Shown here: positions 46,496 through 58,719 of the stretch, piece after piece
How positions within the stretch are numbered: the first letter of the stretch is position 1
How the letters are laid out: each line of letters begins with the position of its first letter
Assembly: GCA_050084985.1 (NCBI GenBank)
Contig: JBITNC010000001.1
Location: 17,050,001-17,114,000 of the forward strand
DNA length: 64,000 nucleotides
Source: Nageia nagi
Lineage: Eukaryota; Pinophyta
Direction of reading: 5' to 3'
Program-made: the position numbers and the translations under genes
The notes under the pieces: generated by a model
What the model saw: only the letters and a program-made list of their open reading frames with translations
Told to the model about the DNA's origin: nothing
Database searches by the model: none

Positions 46496-47852
46496 TATCT
46501 TTATTTTACTAAGTTAATCCTCCTAATTTTAAGTTAATCTTTATTTTGTGGCCTATCCTACATTATTTTAGGTCATTTTGTATTAATGTATCATCTCTAG
46601 GGTCTACATTTCTATCTTTATCATCTTTCATTGTATCATTCTCTATTTTTTATCAATTTTTCCTAGGTTTTCTAACTGATCTATAGCAATTTGGTTAGGG
46701 TTTCCTAATTGGTTCCCTACATATCAATTGGGTGATTGACTAATTAGCCAACTATTCCTAGGTCTAGCCATTTGAGGTCTAACCAGTGGGATGCCCATCA
46801 ATTGCTAATTTGGGATTATTCTACACCCCATCAGCTACCAGAACTGAACCAAGGTGGTAAAATCAAAGACCCTAAGTTTGAAAAAATTAAAAAATACCTA
46901 AAAAAATAAGCATTAAATTAACAATCTAATCTGGTAGTTGAGTTCTAAACTAGTTTTTGGTCATTTTTTATTATTATTTTATCTCATTTGGTTTGGTATT
47001 TTGGGAGAAATGTGAGGCCCTAAGTTTCAAATTCTCCTATAATTTTATCCATTTTTAGCTCATTTTAATCATCATAAATTAAAACTAAGTTTATTTCCTA
47101 TGTTAAATTAGGTTTGTGCTACTTAACTATGCTTTTAGAAATGAAAATGGGCAACTTTTTTAGCTATATACTAGTCACTTTCTTCTTTACATGGTGGGTC
47201 TTTTCCAACTACTACCATATCATATAGTCCACTTCATTCACTCTTGAGATCACAAATATGATAATTCCTCCCCTTAATCAGAGCTCAAATCTCTCACAGA
47301 TAGGTGTGCAAATGATAAAATAAAATCAATTTTTTTATTTTTAACCTGTTGCACTACTACCCAATCAATAGGCTAGGAAACCATTCGATCATCCACTTTT
47401 TTCAATTCACTCATTCAATCCTCTTAGCCATCCCATTGATTATCTAGCTGGCCTAAAGCATACCAATTAGGTTTGATTATGTCATTTTCCCCTATTTCCT
47501 ATCAATCCACTCAACCTTTCTCACTTGTCAATCGATAAGATGTTTGTGGCCCTTTATGGGACCTCATACCATATTCCCACTTGAGGGGGATGTAATCACC
47601 CATCCTTTTCATATTCCTAATCATTGTAGTCATATCAGGTGCCCCGTGTGATCAAATTCTAACAAAATTGGTATTCTCATCTTGCACTTTTATTTTTTGT
47701 ATTTGGGTATTTCAGTATGTTTATCATTTATCATTCAACATGATATTTTGTTTAAGTATCACATACCTATATGTTATAATAAAATGCTATTAGGTCTATA
47801 ATTCCATGCTTGATCATTTGAAATGGCTATGTAATTATCCATTTTCATTCTT

Positions 47853-47966
47853 TGATTGCTAGGGCAAAGCAGAATCATTAATTATTTCACCCTTTGACTA
47901 TTGGGGTAAAGAAGTATCATTTTACCTTTCAACTACTAGGGAAAAGTAGATAACATTTTCTTTTTT
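47853..47966 (+). repeat. Three ~36-bp tandem units before the Gypsy-2 3' LTR
   Basis: Units are recognised by TTGATTGCTAGGGCAAAGCAG, degenerating to TTGACTATTGGGGTAAAGAAG and TCAACTACTAGGGAAAAGTAG, each followed by AT-rich spacer. Confidence 0.75.
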
Positions 47967-48110
47967 TGTTTAGTTCCTTTACATTATTACATCCCTTTGA
48001 TACAACTATGTTATATCATCATACATTATATTTTTCAATTTCATTTTATGATCATTTACATTTTTAGCATTATGTTGGTATGATTGCATCATTATCATAT
48101 CCCATCTTCT

Positions 48111-48316
48111 CAAGTACTGACTGGTTATGACATGATAGTGTTGGTACCATGAGGTGTTATAGCCATGGGTACTTCTTAACATGATTATTTTATTTATATC
48201 ATAGCTCATTGCATCAAGCTACAGACTAGTTACAAAATGACAATGTTGGCATTGCGAGGTGTTATAGCCATATGTACCCTTGGCATGACTATGTTAATTC
48301 AATCATCATAGCACAT
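48111..48316 (+). repeat. Two ~104-bp tandem units before the Gypsy-2 3' LTR
   Basis: CAAGTACTGACTGGTTATGA at 48111 and CAAGCTACAGACTAGTTACA at 48215 head the units. Both contain GAGGTGTTATAGCCAT. Tandem repeats at this place are typical of Tat-type elements. Confidence 0.75.
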
Positions 48317-48402
48317 TAACATCACATCACACACACTTCACTTATTTTTATACCATATTTTGTATATCATGAAATTTCATTTCGTATCTCATAAAAATTG
48401 AT

Positions 48403-48413
48403 ACAAAAAGGGG
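48403..48413 (+). promoter_or_regulatory. Polypurine tract, Gypsy-2
   Basis: ACAAAAAGGGG, four bases before the inferred LTR start. Confidence 0.6.
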
Positions 48414-48417
48414 TATT

Positions 48418-49414
48418 TATAAATACTTAAAAATTATTTATTCATCTAACTTAGGCAACTCATGATGATTTGACCCATTTTGTAGTTCATCATGATCCTA
48501 TCAATCCATTATACCAATTTGATAGTGTTTGCATGATTGATTTTGGTAACTTTTTCCCTTGTTACCACTTAGTTAACCCTAGCACTAACTGACCTATTAG
48601 TTAAGGGACCAGTTGATCGATTAGGGTTAAAACCCTAATCAGCCCATTAGTTGATCACTATCAAAATAAAAAGGTCATTTTCCCTCTAATCCAATAATCA
48701 CCAATGGGTATCTCATGAACTCTTGCATGTCCATCTCTCACTGGACTATGTACATGAATGTTTGCAACTTGGTACCTTCCATGTGAGCTCAACCCATCAT
48801 TTCCAAAGTAAAAAGGAAATTTGTATCTTCATCTTGCAAAGAAATCTTAGGTAAAATCATGTGATTTGGATTTATTTGGAGACTAAAATTATTTCAAGTA
48901 TTTTTTTAGGCTTTAAAGGTCACTCAAGAGCATCAAATCATATCCTTTTGGTAATTTTGCTAACCCACTTGTGCATGGTTGCATTTTAGTGTTCCTAGGT
49001 TAGTCTCTTATAGACTTGGTATAGAATAGTTTGGTTTGTTTATATCATTAGGAAAATCATTTTGGGTCTTATTTTATCTTTCATTGTAGGCATTGAGCTA
49101 TTTTTGAGTGCCTTGTTGACTCAAGACTTGGAGGTTTACAAGCAAACAAGTCATATCTTGCTTGGTTCTAGGGTCTTAAGGACCTAGAGATTATAAACCA
49201 CAATAAATCATTATTTTGCAAGTCATTTAGCATTTTGGGTACTTCATAAAAAGGTTAAACCTCTAAAAACTACCTCCATTTTGTCTTGTTATCATTGTCT
49301 TATCATATACAAGCAAAATTTTAGATATTGTAAAGTGGGCATCCAAAGGCCCCTTAGCTTTCTCATGTTGTTTATATTTTAACTTAAGGTATGGATTCTT
49401 TTTGCTAGCTTATA
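48418..49414 (+). repeat. 3' LTR of Gypsy-2
   Basis: 997 bp aligning along its length with 9467-10471. Start reads TATAAATAC for TGTAAACAC and end TTATA for TTACA, both explained by transitions. Followed by gaata. Confidence 0.78.
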
Positions 49415-51018
49415 GAATAAAACTATATCATTAAGAACTTTGTCTCCACTCTAAGAATAAATTCCATCTATGATCTTTTACTACCTTACATTAGGCTTCA
49501 TACCTTCAAAGGAAGTAAATAGAAATGCCTAATACTGAAAATAACCATAATAGTATATACTAGTGCCTACAAAGTATTTCTTCTCCACTAAATGTATCAC
49601 TCTTCCATTAGTAGATCAAAATAAACCAATGGTACTACATATCTTCTTGGTAACTCCAAAAATCCTCCTAATAAAAACTCATAATAGATATGAGAAGATC
49701 TCATCAATCCATGTACCACCAAACCAGATTAACTTCCTCTATAGAAGCAATAATCCTTTCATGAAGTGCATCCTCCCAAACTCTCATTCCTCCAATCAAA
49801 TGATTAGAAAAATCCAAATATTTGGTTCTAATGATCGAAGAATCCCCTAAATATTTTAATAAAGAAAATCGCAAATCTAAAATATCCTTTCAAAAATGCT
49901 TGCTAGAAGATTTATATCCAAATACATTGGCTAATGAGCTTATTTGAATGTTATAACTTCCTCTATGAACTTTATAACTCCAACCACTTCAAATTCCCTT
50001 TTGATATGTGTCCCAATAGTTATAATGATTGTATATGAAGATTAACTATCCTTGGATTGTTATCAATAAAATTGGGCCTTTAGTTGTATTATCATACTGT
50101 GATTTAAAAAGATACCTTAACAACAATGATGCCACACCATGAACTAGTGATATTAGTACCCAATATAATGTACTATGATAAGTTATTTTGACTAACATCA
50201 TATTGTGAAGATGTGACATCAATAACATCTATGTCACACTCTAACAAAGCCCTTAACACTGAACATTGCACTACAAAGCTAATGATACCAACATCACCTA
50301 TGTTGCACTTTGAAAAAACCCTTAATATTGAAGGCCATATTGAGAAGATGATAACATTAATAAAAGAGATTCAATACTCTGATAAAAACTCAACACTATA
50401 CCTCATATTATGAAGATAATGATATCAGAAGAAGAGAGGCCATAATACTAGATGTTATACTATGGGGATGATGATGTGAGAATAAGAGATATCATACTTT
50501 GGTAAAACCTCTTAATATAGGATGTTGCATTGTGAAGATGATGATATCAATACAAGATATTTTACACTTTGGAAAATTCCTTAATACTAAATGTTGCATC
50601 ATGAAGCTAATGATATCAACAAAAGAGATGTCACACTTTGGTAAAGTCCTTAATATTGAATGGTGTATCGTGAAGCTGATGATATCAGTAGAAGAGATAT
50701 CACACTCTAGTGAATCCCTTAATATTGAACATCACATCATGAATCTAATGATATCAACATAAGATATGTTGCATATCAGTGATGCATCTCTTGTATTATG
50801 ACATATGATGATATTAGCAATAGAGTCATGTATCATGGTAAGGAGCATAAAAGATCTTGTAGCACATGAAAACTCATGGATATACTCAAAATACATCTGG
50901 AAACTTATGGTAATGCTTAAAAATACTAAATAACACCAAATGAACATCAAATAAATACCAAATTACATCATTAGGACCTCTATTAAAATCCACACTCATA
51001 ATCTGATCTTCGGACACA
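49415..51018 (-). repeat. Element X LTR-A, right fragment
   Basis: Aligns with 52747-54406 in order: a unique part (CCTACAAAGT...CTCCACTAAATG), the 69-bp array, and a closing part with AGGACCTCTATTAAAATCC. It ends where the minus strand begins TGTGTCCG, just after the G-rich tract (plus-strand CCTCCCC at 51019). Confidence 0.72.
50207..50810 (-). repeat. 69-bp tandem array in X LTR-A (about 9 units)
   Basis: Units begin GAAGMTRATGATATCAAC at 50207, 50275, 50343, 50412, about 50464, 50534, 50603, 50672 and 50741. Spacing is 68-70 bp except one shortened unit. Each includes a GAGATGTCACACTTTGGTAA-type core and CCTTAATATTGAA. Because 69 is a multiple of three, a spurious ORF with 23-residue repeats appears (50499-50762). 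Confidence 0.9.
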
Positions 51019-51938
51019 CCTCCCCAATGGGTAGGTGCTTGGTCCTATAGAAACTTAGTTTCTAATTAGATGAGAAAATAATTCACCATTTTGTATTTAT
51101 CATATATGCATAATACATCTAGATCATATATGTACATAAGATAGGCACACATTCTATACATGATATACATAAAGAATACACCTTCAACACTAAAAGTTGG
51201 TTCTCCAAGCATGTGATATTAGCACCAGATTTTCTTGAATTTAGTAAATATATTAATATTACATATCAATCCTCCAATTTGAATGATGTCAGTATCTGAG
51301 TCTCCAAAACCTAATAAGTGCAAGTCAACTATTTTATAACCACTACCTATCCTTTCCCATGGTGACATCAACATAAGTACACCATAATCTCAAATTATGT
51401 AGAATAACACTTGATACTCTTTTTCCTAGACCTACAACGAAAATAAACATAAATAATCAAAAAATGCCTAAAAATACCATCCAAACATTATAAACCATGC
51501 AAAATTGTTCTAATAAGCTTTATTTCATGACCCATTTAGGATCATACCTTTCTAATACTAAGGCTTTTGGTCCCACAAAAGCTAGGAATTTTTTTGAGGA
51601 AATTCTATCCCCCCTAAACTTGTGTCTTTCCCTCTAGAGATACTATCTTTATGAATTCACTATATTCATGGATCCTAAAACACAAAACTACATCCATGAT
51701 AAGATTAATAATCCAACCATTAGTCCTTAGACCTTCTCCACCTACCCATATAAGCTAAAAAACCCAAGTTCCTCTCCTAACTAGTTTACCAAGCCAACCA
51801 ACTTATCACTTCTCTCTAATGTCAACAAAACTTTAAAATCCTCCAAGAGTTTGACTAGAACCAACAAGTTCTAAATGTTTGCCAACTAGAAAATAAAATG
51901 CCCAAAAGTGATAATAATGGATAAAAACACCCAAACTT
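51019..51938 (-). other. Interior of element X, non-coding
   Basis: 920 bp between the LTRs. Minus-strand translations show no gag or pol motif. The minus-strand 3' end has the tract GGGGAGG next to LTR-A. Confidence 0.55.
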
Positions 51939-51950
51939 GCTCTGATACTA
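51939..51950 (-). promoter_or_regulatory. Primer binding site, element X (one mismatch)
   Basis: The minus strand reads TAGTATCAGAGC, one change from the initiator-Met tRNA complement, two bases from LTR-B. Confidence 0.7.
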
Positions 51951-51952
51951 TA

Positions 51953-54406
51953 TGATTTGAAATCACCATATGCTTATAGCATATGTAGATCATAAAATAC
52001 AAATTACAGACATGCATTTTACTTAATACTTACTATATGGCCAACTGATTGTGAAAATTCATTAAAAATAACTAGTAATCTCATAAATAAGAAAATTATA
52101 TTCCAACCAACATATGGCTATATTATTGATTTTCAACTCTGAACAAAATAGTAAAAGAAATACACCCACACATAAAATGAAAGACATATATTTTACCATA
52201 GTTCACCTAATATGGGTTAGTACAGAATATTGGATCTTGTTCTTGATTAATTCATGGGTCATAAGAGAAACATAATGATAATAGTCACAAGAATATCTAT
52301 AAGGATTCCTCATCATATTATCTTCACTACTTATAGACTATTCTCTTCTACAACCTCTCGACAATCTCTCATGTATTCACAACTAAATAGAACCATATTT
52401 TTCTTTCACATCAATCAAATATATTTCAAGTTTGCAACTTCTTTAAGCCTTGTTATCAATTTATTTTTTAAGGGAATATTGTAAATACTAAAAGTAAGAG
52501 TGAACCAATGTCCTCAACTCTCTCATTCTCATACATCTCTACAACCTTTCAACAAACAAATGAACATACTCATTTCTTAGGCACAACTTTTAAAATTCCA
52601 AGTCATGATTTGTTAAGATAACATAACACTAGTTTGCCACACATAGCATACCAAGTGATTATATCTCAACATAATAGACACATGATATTCCCATTACTGA
52701 GTACATAATAGAAATCTCTCATTGTATGCTCTCTTAACATGGAAATGAATAGAATCATATCATTAAAGAATTTTTCATACTCTGGGTATGAAAACCTCTA
52801 GTCAAGAGTCTCCACTCCTAGAATCAATTCCATCCATAATTTTGTACTACCTTACATCAAAATTCAAATCTATAAAGGAAGAAAATAGAAATACCCACTA
52901 CGAGCTACATCCATAATAGTTTATATTAGTACCTACAAAGTCTTTCTACTCCACAAAATGTATCTGTATTCCATTAGCAGCTCACACTCAACCATTGGTA
53001 CTTCATATCTTGTTGTTAACTCCATAAATACTCCTAAGTAAAACTCAAAATGGAGATGAGAATAAACTCTCATAAATCCATGTACTACCAAATTGGACTA
53101 ACTCCCTCTATGGTAGTAACAATCATTCCATGAATTGCATCTCCAAAATTCTCATTCCTACAATCAAAAGATTAGAAAGATCCAAATATATTGGTCCAAT
53201 GATCCAAGAATCCTCTAAATATTTTAATTAATAAAGTACCAAACCTAAAAGATCCTTTCAACAAATCCTTTTATAATCTTTATAGCCAAATCCATTATCA
53301 AACAACCTTCTTCAAACATTACAACTTCTTCCATGAACATTGTAACTCCTCCAAATGCTTCAACTTCCCTTTCGATATGTCTCATAATAGTTATAATTGT
53401 TGTAAATGAATTAGATTAAAGGTCATTAGGATATTATAAAAAAAACTAAGTCTTGAGCCATATTATCATGTCAATATTTGCAAAGCCATGTTAACAATAA
53501 TGATGTTGCACTACAAACTGATGATGTCAACACCCAATATGTTGTACTATGATATTCCTTTTCAACCAATGCCACATTGAGAAGATGTGATGTTAGCAAC
53601 ACCTATGCTGCACTCTAGTAAAGTCCTTAACATTTAATGTCATGTCACAAAGCTAATGATGTTAGCATCACTTATGTCATACTCCAACAAAGATCTTAAT
53701 AATGAATATCATACTACAAAGTTGATTATGTTAGCATAAGAGATGTTGCACTCTGATAAAGCCTCAATACTAGACACTACATCATAAAGATGATGATGAT
53801 AGCATAAGAGATATCATACTTTGGTAAAGCCTCAATATTAGATGTTTCATTATGAAGATGATCATGTCAACATAAGATATACCACACTCTAGTAAAGCCT
53901 TTTAACATTGGATGTTACACTATGAAGATGATGATGTTAGTATAAGAGATGTCACACATTGATAAAGCCCTTAACACCAAATGTATATCATGAAGCTAAT
54001 GATATCAATAGAAGAGATGTTGCACTCTAGAAAAGTCTTTAGCATTTAACATCATGTCATGAAGTTGATGACATCAACAGAAGAGATGTCATACTTTGAT
54101 GAAGCCCTTAACACTAAATATCACATTGTGAAGTTGATGACATCAACATAGGAGATACTGCATAACAATGATGCATCTTTTGAACTACAATAAATGATGA
54201 CATCAATAATAAAGTCCTAGATCATGGTGAGGAGCATAAAATACCTTGTAGCATATGTCAACTCATGATAATTCTCAAAATGCATCTAGAAACTCATAGG
54301 AATGCTGGAAAATACCAAATAACACTAGATCAACATTAAAGAAAGATCAAATTCCATCATAAGGACCTCTAAAAAAATCCACACTCATAATTTGATCTCA
54401 TGATCA
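51953..54406 (-). repeat. Element X LTR-B (uninterrupted, 2454 bp)
   Basis: Starts TGATTTGAAATC on the plus strand and ends TGATCA. It matches both fragments of LTR-A and shows the empty Gypsy-2 target site near 52746-52752 (GAAATGAATAGAATCAT). It carries its own 69-bp array. Confidence 0.72.
53581..54198 (-). repeat. 69-bp tandem array in X LTR-B (8 to 9 units)
   Basis: Same unit as at 50207-50810. First unit at 53581 and the last full start at 54130, giving an average near 69 bp. Confidence 0.88.
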
Positions 54407-54777
54407 TATAATATCATGATAACGGTTATGACATCTCCAAGGATACCTAGATCCCCAAGTCTTTGAAATACGAAATATCTAGAGACAATATCAAAGGATT
54501 TACGAATGATATTTTGTATTTTTTAAATGAAATATTACCCTTAAAACTTTTTATTATTTAAACTAGTACTTTTTCTTACATTGAAATAAGAGCATTAAAA
54601 TTTTATCAAAAAATCATGTTATGGTTTTAATTTAAATATGATGAAGGTAAAATGACATTTCTGATATTTAATATGAAATTTGATCATTAATTTTTTATCA
54701 TATAAACTAATACATTTTATTTTTATTTTTACAAATATTCATTCTTTGATTATCTTTAAGGAGTCTCCTTACTGAAG
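54407..54777. other. AT-rich flank of element X
   Basis: Between X and the next LTR element. I see nothing recognisable. Confidence 0.4.
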
Positions 54778-55260
54778 TGTAATGGAATTGAAGGATTCCA
54801 TAAACCAAGATCACCTTAAAGCTTCTCTAACAAATTTAACATTCATTCTTCTAGCAAAGCAATAATTAATCACATAAAAAAATAACATATTATGTATAGT
54901 GGTTCCTCCATCTCTTAGCAGTACATCCACTTTGAACCATCATTCTATTACTTCTCATAAGATAACTCTTTTAAAAATATTTAACAAATTTCTTATAAGA
55001 GCATTTCTACAATTCTACAAGATAAGTATTACCATGTTTGATCAAGTTACATAATAAGAGGAGTACCTATCTATTTATAAGAAGAAACCCACCCTTTAAC
55101 CTTCCTTTTATCCAAGAGTAAGGTTAAAGGCGTTTCTATATTTATTCATCTTTCTATATTTATTCTTTTAATGCTTTAAGGTATCTAAAGATTATTTAAA
55201 TATTAAATAAATTTATATTAAAGAGAAATATTACACAATATTACATTACAATTTTCAACA
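54778..55260 (-). repeat. 3' LTR of the minus-strand Copia-2-like element
   Basis: 483 bp, plus strand TGTAATGGAATTG...ATTTTCAACA. Matches 58720-59187 with scattered differences, for example CTTCTAGCAAAGCAATAAT shared. Confidence 0.85.
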
Positions 55261-55270
55261 CTCTCTCTTA

Positions 55271-57630
55271 ATGTAATATTAGGTAGAGAATTGAAAAGAG
55301 AAAGAGAAAGAGTAAGAGAGAGTTCTCCTCCATAGAGATACAAGTAGAGATAAGAACTTTTTACATTTTTAAGAAAGTAATAGAATATAAATGGTTCTAT
55401 AATAGTTCAACTACTTAACTATTTTAACAAATAGTTTTACGATACAATTATTAATCATAAATGGTTTCAATGTACAAGAGTAGTCATTCAAAAACATGTT
55501 GATATGATGAGCCTCTATGAGCCTACATACTTGAAGTAACCTGCAATAGCAAGAACTTGCAAACTACAAGCAGCTCATAAATAAGATCAATTAGATACAT
55601 CATATACACTCATATAAGATAGATATTATCTATAAATTAATCAAAAAAATCAATTCATCACATATGCACAACATCAAAAATAATATACATTATCAACTAT
55701 ATATCGCATGTGCATATTAAACAAAATGTATCAACAATATCATATATGCACAACACTATCAGATACATAATCAATAAAATGATATAAATACATTCTCAAC
55801 TAATGATATAAAAAATATCATCAATCTTTATAAAAAATAATTGATTTTTAATTTTTGTATTTATTTATTTTAGATCATTATTTTATATTTGTTGAGGATA
55901 TATGAAGGTGTCATCACATCAAAATATTTTATGATTTAATTCTTCCTCTTGATGATAACTTTACCAAATAAATACTTATGTGACCATGTTATCTTAACCA
56001 TGTCACAAACGTTCAAAAAATAACTTAACTAAACCACAAAGTTTAGATTTTTAAGATACAAATGCTAACTTATCCAAATGCAAAATAAATTTGATTTTAC
56101 CAAGAGTGAGTCAAGATGCCATCTTAACCATGCTACTAATTAAGATGTATATGATAAAAAAGGTAGCATTAATTCAACAAGGATAAAATTTTCATCAAAG
56201 ATTATAATGTGGATAAGGACAAACCTTTTTAACCACTCCAACATTCAACAATAACAAAGAAAGTTGAACCTTTTTAACCACTCTAAGAATGTAGTTATGA
56301 AGAAATAAAAATATTTTTAACCACTCTATACATTATAAGTAGCAATATGGCAAACAATCCATCATCATAGATATAACTTTCTAACATGGAAGTAAAATAT
56401 AGTAAACAGTGCCCTATAAGTCATCATGAAGATGTCAAGCCAATACTTATAGTCACAACTCTCCTATGAATGAAGTAAGCATTACTTCAATCCTTCTTGA
56501 GGATAAATTTACCAACCCTAATAATTAGGATTTAGGTAAAAAAATCAACAAAATCTTGTTTTGATGGACAATAAATATAAAGTCCCATAAAAACTTTACT
56601 TCTTGATAAAAAGATTTTTGGATTTTATACTCTTTAAGGGTAACTTCATTAAAAAATGAAGCATATTACAAAGCTTTACAAATGTAAAGAGGAATATACA
56701 TTTATCAAAGGTCCTTATACACTTTCTTTTCAAAGCAAGATTAATATTGCATTATCAATATCCTCAATAAGACTTATGGAGAAAGTTTAAAAGTTTTTCA
56801 CTCCAACAAGTATATTAACCAAGGTGCATAACCAAAAAAATTAAATATTAATGCATAATAATTCTAATGTTAAGTTTACAAACTCTACTCTAACGAGAAT
56901 GTGTATACATAAAAAAAATCCATCCAAATAAAGTAAAAATAATATGCATAATTAATAAAGATAGTAATGTTTGAAGAAAGCTTACACAAATTTTTACTTC
57001 AAATAATATGTATAACAGAATTAATTTTGGAAGTTTGAAAACTTCCATATCAACTATTGATAAAAAATATATAAATATACACAAATATCAATTCATAGTT
57101 TAATGTACATAATAAATCTTTATGCAATATAAATCAATCAAACCAATAAGGATTGTGCATATCAAAATTTGAAAGAAATTTTTACCTAAATTTCCACTTC
57201 AAACACTATGCTTATCCAAGCAATTCAAATATTAAACTTTATGCATATTCACAAAACATAATATGTATATTTAACTTTATGCATTTAAAAAAAATATTCA
57301 CTTAGGAATAAGTATGCTTGAAACAATTATCCATCTACAACAAATTTGCATAGCATTGCAATCAATAAAGATAGTACATAAATTAACTATCTAAGCATAA
57401 TAACAATATAATATGCATAACCAAGCATAAAATTTTATAACATAATGCAACTTCCTCTTTTTTCTTTGTTATTATAACAAAATATCATAAATTATCATAA
57501 GAAAAAAAAATTGCATTAAAAAAAGTATGCAATTAAAGTGGTTTGTAAGGTATTGGACATTATATATAAAAAATAATTATTGCTTTCAAAAATTTATTTC
57601 ACTTGATAAATTAGTCCAATTTTACCTATA
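55271..57630 (-). other. Interior of the Copia-2-like element, non-coding part
   Basis: AT-rich with short Copia-2 3'-region matches near 55520-55610 and 56405-56440. No coding domain was seen. Confidence 0.5.
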
Positions 57631-57743
57631 AAGTTTGTTATACTTGCAATAATTATACATTTAAGTAAATAAATTTTACACTAAGTAAATAAAGTTTGTT
57701 ATACTTGCAATAATTATACATTTAAGTAAATAAATTTTACACT
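57631..57743. repeat. Exact 61-bp tandem duplication
   Basis: AAGTTTGTTATACTTGCAAT at 57631 recurs at 57692 and the copies appear identical for over 50 bp. A recent local event. Confidence 0.9.
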
Positions 57744-57899
57744 AAGATGAGAATTTAGCAAATAAAAAAAGTTTCATACATTAAAAAATACATATAAGTT
57801 ACAATTTAGTTCATGTTTAAAAATAGGCAATTATTAATAATTTAAATCTTTACTTAAAAATTGCACCATACTTTAAAAGATATAAAGACTTAAATTTAA

Positions 57900-58245
57900 C
57901 TCATTAAAAAATTAGAAAGTCCACATTTTTTTAACTTATTAAAGATTCTCACTTTTTTTAAAAGCATAAAAGAAAATCATATTAAAGATGCTAAAATTAA
58001 AAAGCAATTCAAAAAAATTAGAAAGTCCACCTTTCCTTTTTTTTAACTTATTAAAGATTCCCCCTCTTTTTATTAAAAAAAAAATGATGAAGAGAGCTCA
58101 GATTAAAGATCCTAAAATTAAAAAAAAAAAAAAAAACTCCTTAAAAAAATTAGGAAGTCCACATTTCCTTTTTTTTAACTCATTAAAGATTCCCATTTTT
58201 TTTTTAAATGAGCTCATATTAAAGTTGCTAAAATTAAAAAGGCAA
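57900..58245. repeat. Three tandem A/T-homopolymer-rich units (~106-132 bp)
   Basis: Units start at about 57912, 58018 and 58150 with TTAGAAAGTCCAC or TTAGGAAGTCCAC. Each continues through a T-run, TTAAAGATTC, an A-run and a GCTAAAATTAAAAA-like stretch. The 96-codon ORF here is a repeat translation. Confidence 0.85.
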
Positions 58246-58450
58246 CTTTTTTTTTTTCTTAAAAAAAAATTGTATTAAAAAAATGTTTTTGCTAGAAAAG
58301 AACTTGTATTACAAAAAACATAAATTAGATTTTGTAAGCTTGCAACTTTGTAAAAAAAAATTAGAAGTGCTAATTTTTTTCAAGAACTTAGATTCTAACC
58401 ACATACCATATGTTAGATATAACTTCAAATATTACTAACATGTCACTAAG

Positions 58451-58452
<2 letters not shown>

Positions 58453-58488
<36 letters not shown>
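58453..58488. repeat. Run of 36 A
   Basis: An uninterrupted A tract, the longest homopolymer in the window. It could be a slippage product or partly an assembly artefact. Confidence 0.9.
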
Positions 58489-58490
<2 letters not shown>

Positions 58491-58705
58491 ACCTTAAATT
58501 TGAGCCTATTATCCTTAAGATAAAAAAATATGTTAGTATAGATATCAACTTTCAACTTCAAAAAAAAAGAACAAAATTGAAATTGATTAACTAGTGAAGT
58601 TTCAAATAAAATTGAAATAAGATTAGGGGATAGGTATACCTTAAATTTGAGGAGGGTTACCTCAAAATCACCAAGTAGAAATTTGAGAAGACCACAACAA
58701 GGAAG

Positions 58706-58717
58706 GCTCTGATACCA
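58706..58717 (-). promoter_or_regulatory. Primer binding site of the minus-strand Copia-2-like element
   Basis: The minus strand reads TGGTATCAGAGC exactly, two bases inside the LTR. Confidence 0.9.
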
Positions 58718-58719
58718 CT

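Larger units (their letters stand above)
46496..48417 (+). other. Gypsy-2 3' non-coding region
   Basis: Lies between the antisense ORF and the 3' LTR. Around 46700-46800 and 47340-47530 it has AATTGGTT/ATCAATTGG-rich text like part of the LTR. Two small tandem arrays lie at its end (next entries). A polypurine tract, ACAAAAAGGGG, is at about 48403-48413. Confidence 0.5.
9467..49414 (+). mobile_element. Gypsy-2: large Tat-type Ty3/gypsy element with three or more nested insertions
   Basis: LTRs at 9467-10471 and 48418-49414 bound the element; gaata lies at both flanks (9462-9466, 49415-49419). Inside, in order, are a leader, gag, aspartic protease, RT, RNase H, a second (archaeal-type) RNase H, integrase, an antisense plant-mobile-domain ORF, 3' tandem repeats and a polypurine tract. 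The second RNase H and the antisense extra ORF are known marks of the Tat lineage. Removing the three clear insertions leaves about 21 kb, which is Ogre-like in size. Coding parts are broken by many stops and shifts, so the element is dead. Confidence 0.8.
8865..54406 (-). mobile_element. Element X: minus-strand LTR element with giant LTRs and tiny interior
   Basis: Two copies of one sequence share the order: leader, 69-bp array, then a terminal stretch. They are LTR-A (8865-9466 joined to 49415-51018) and LTR-B (51953-54406). Between them lies a 920-bp interior with a decayed minus-strand initiator-Met primer site at 51939-51950. On the minus strand the LTRs start TG and a G-rich tract directly precedes the 3' LTR. 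Gypsy-2 lies inside LTR-A with a matching gaata duplication, and LTR-B shows the uninterrupted site. The first ~240 bp of LTR-A are missing, presumably beyond Gypsy-1 and off the window. No coding capacity was seen, so it resembles the LARD/TRIM class of non-autonomous LTR elements. Confidence 0.65.

Noticed and set aside
50499-50762. 87-codon ORF with 23-residue repeats
   Set aside because: It is the 69-bp tandem array read in frame; the period being a multiple of three explains it. The other array shows no such ORF.
50207-54198. Possible CRISPR array from regular 69-bp spacing
   Set aside because: Units are contiguous tandem repeats with no unique spacers, no cas genes, and a plant transposon context.
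57988-58278. 96-codon Lys/Phe-rich ORF
   Set aside because: Made of A- and T-runs of a tandem repeat; no protein-like composition.
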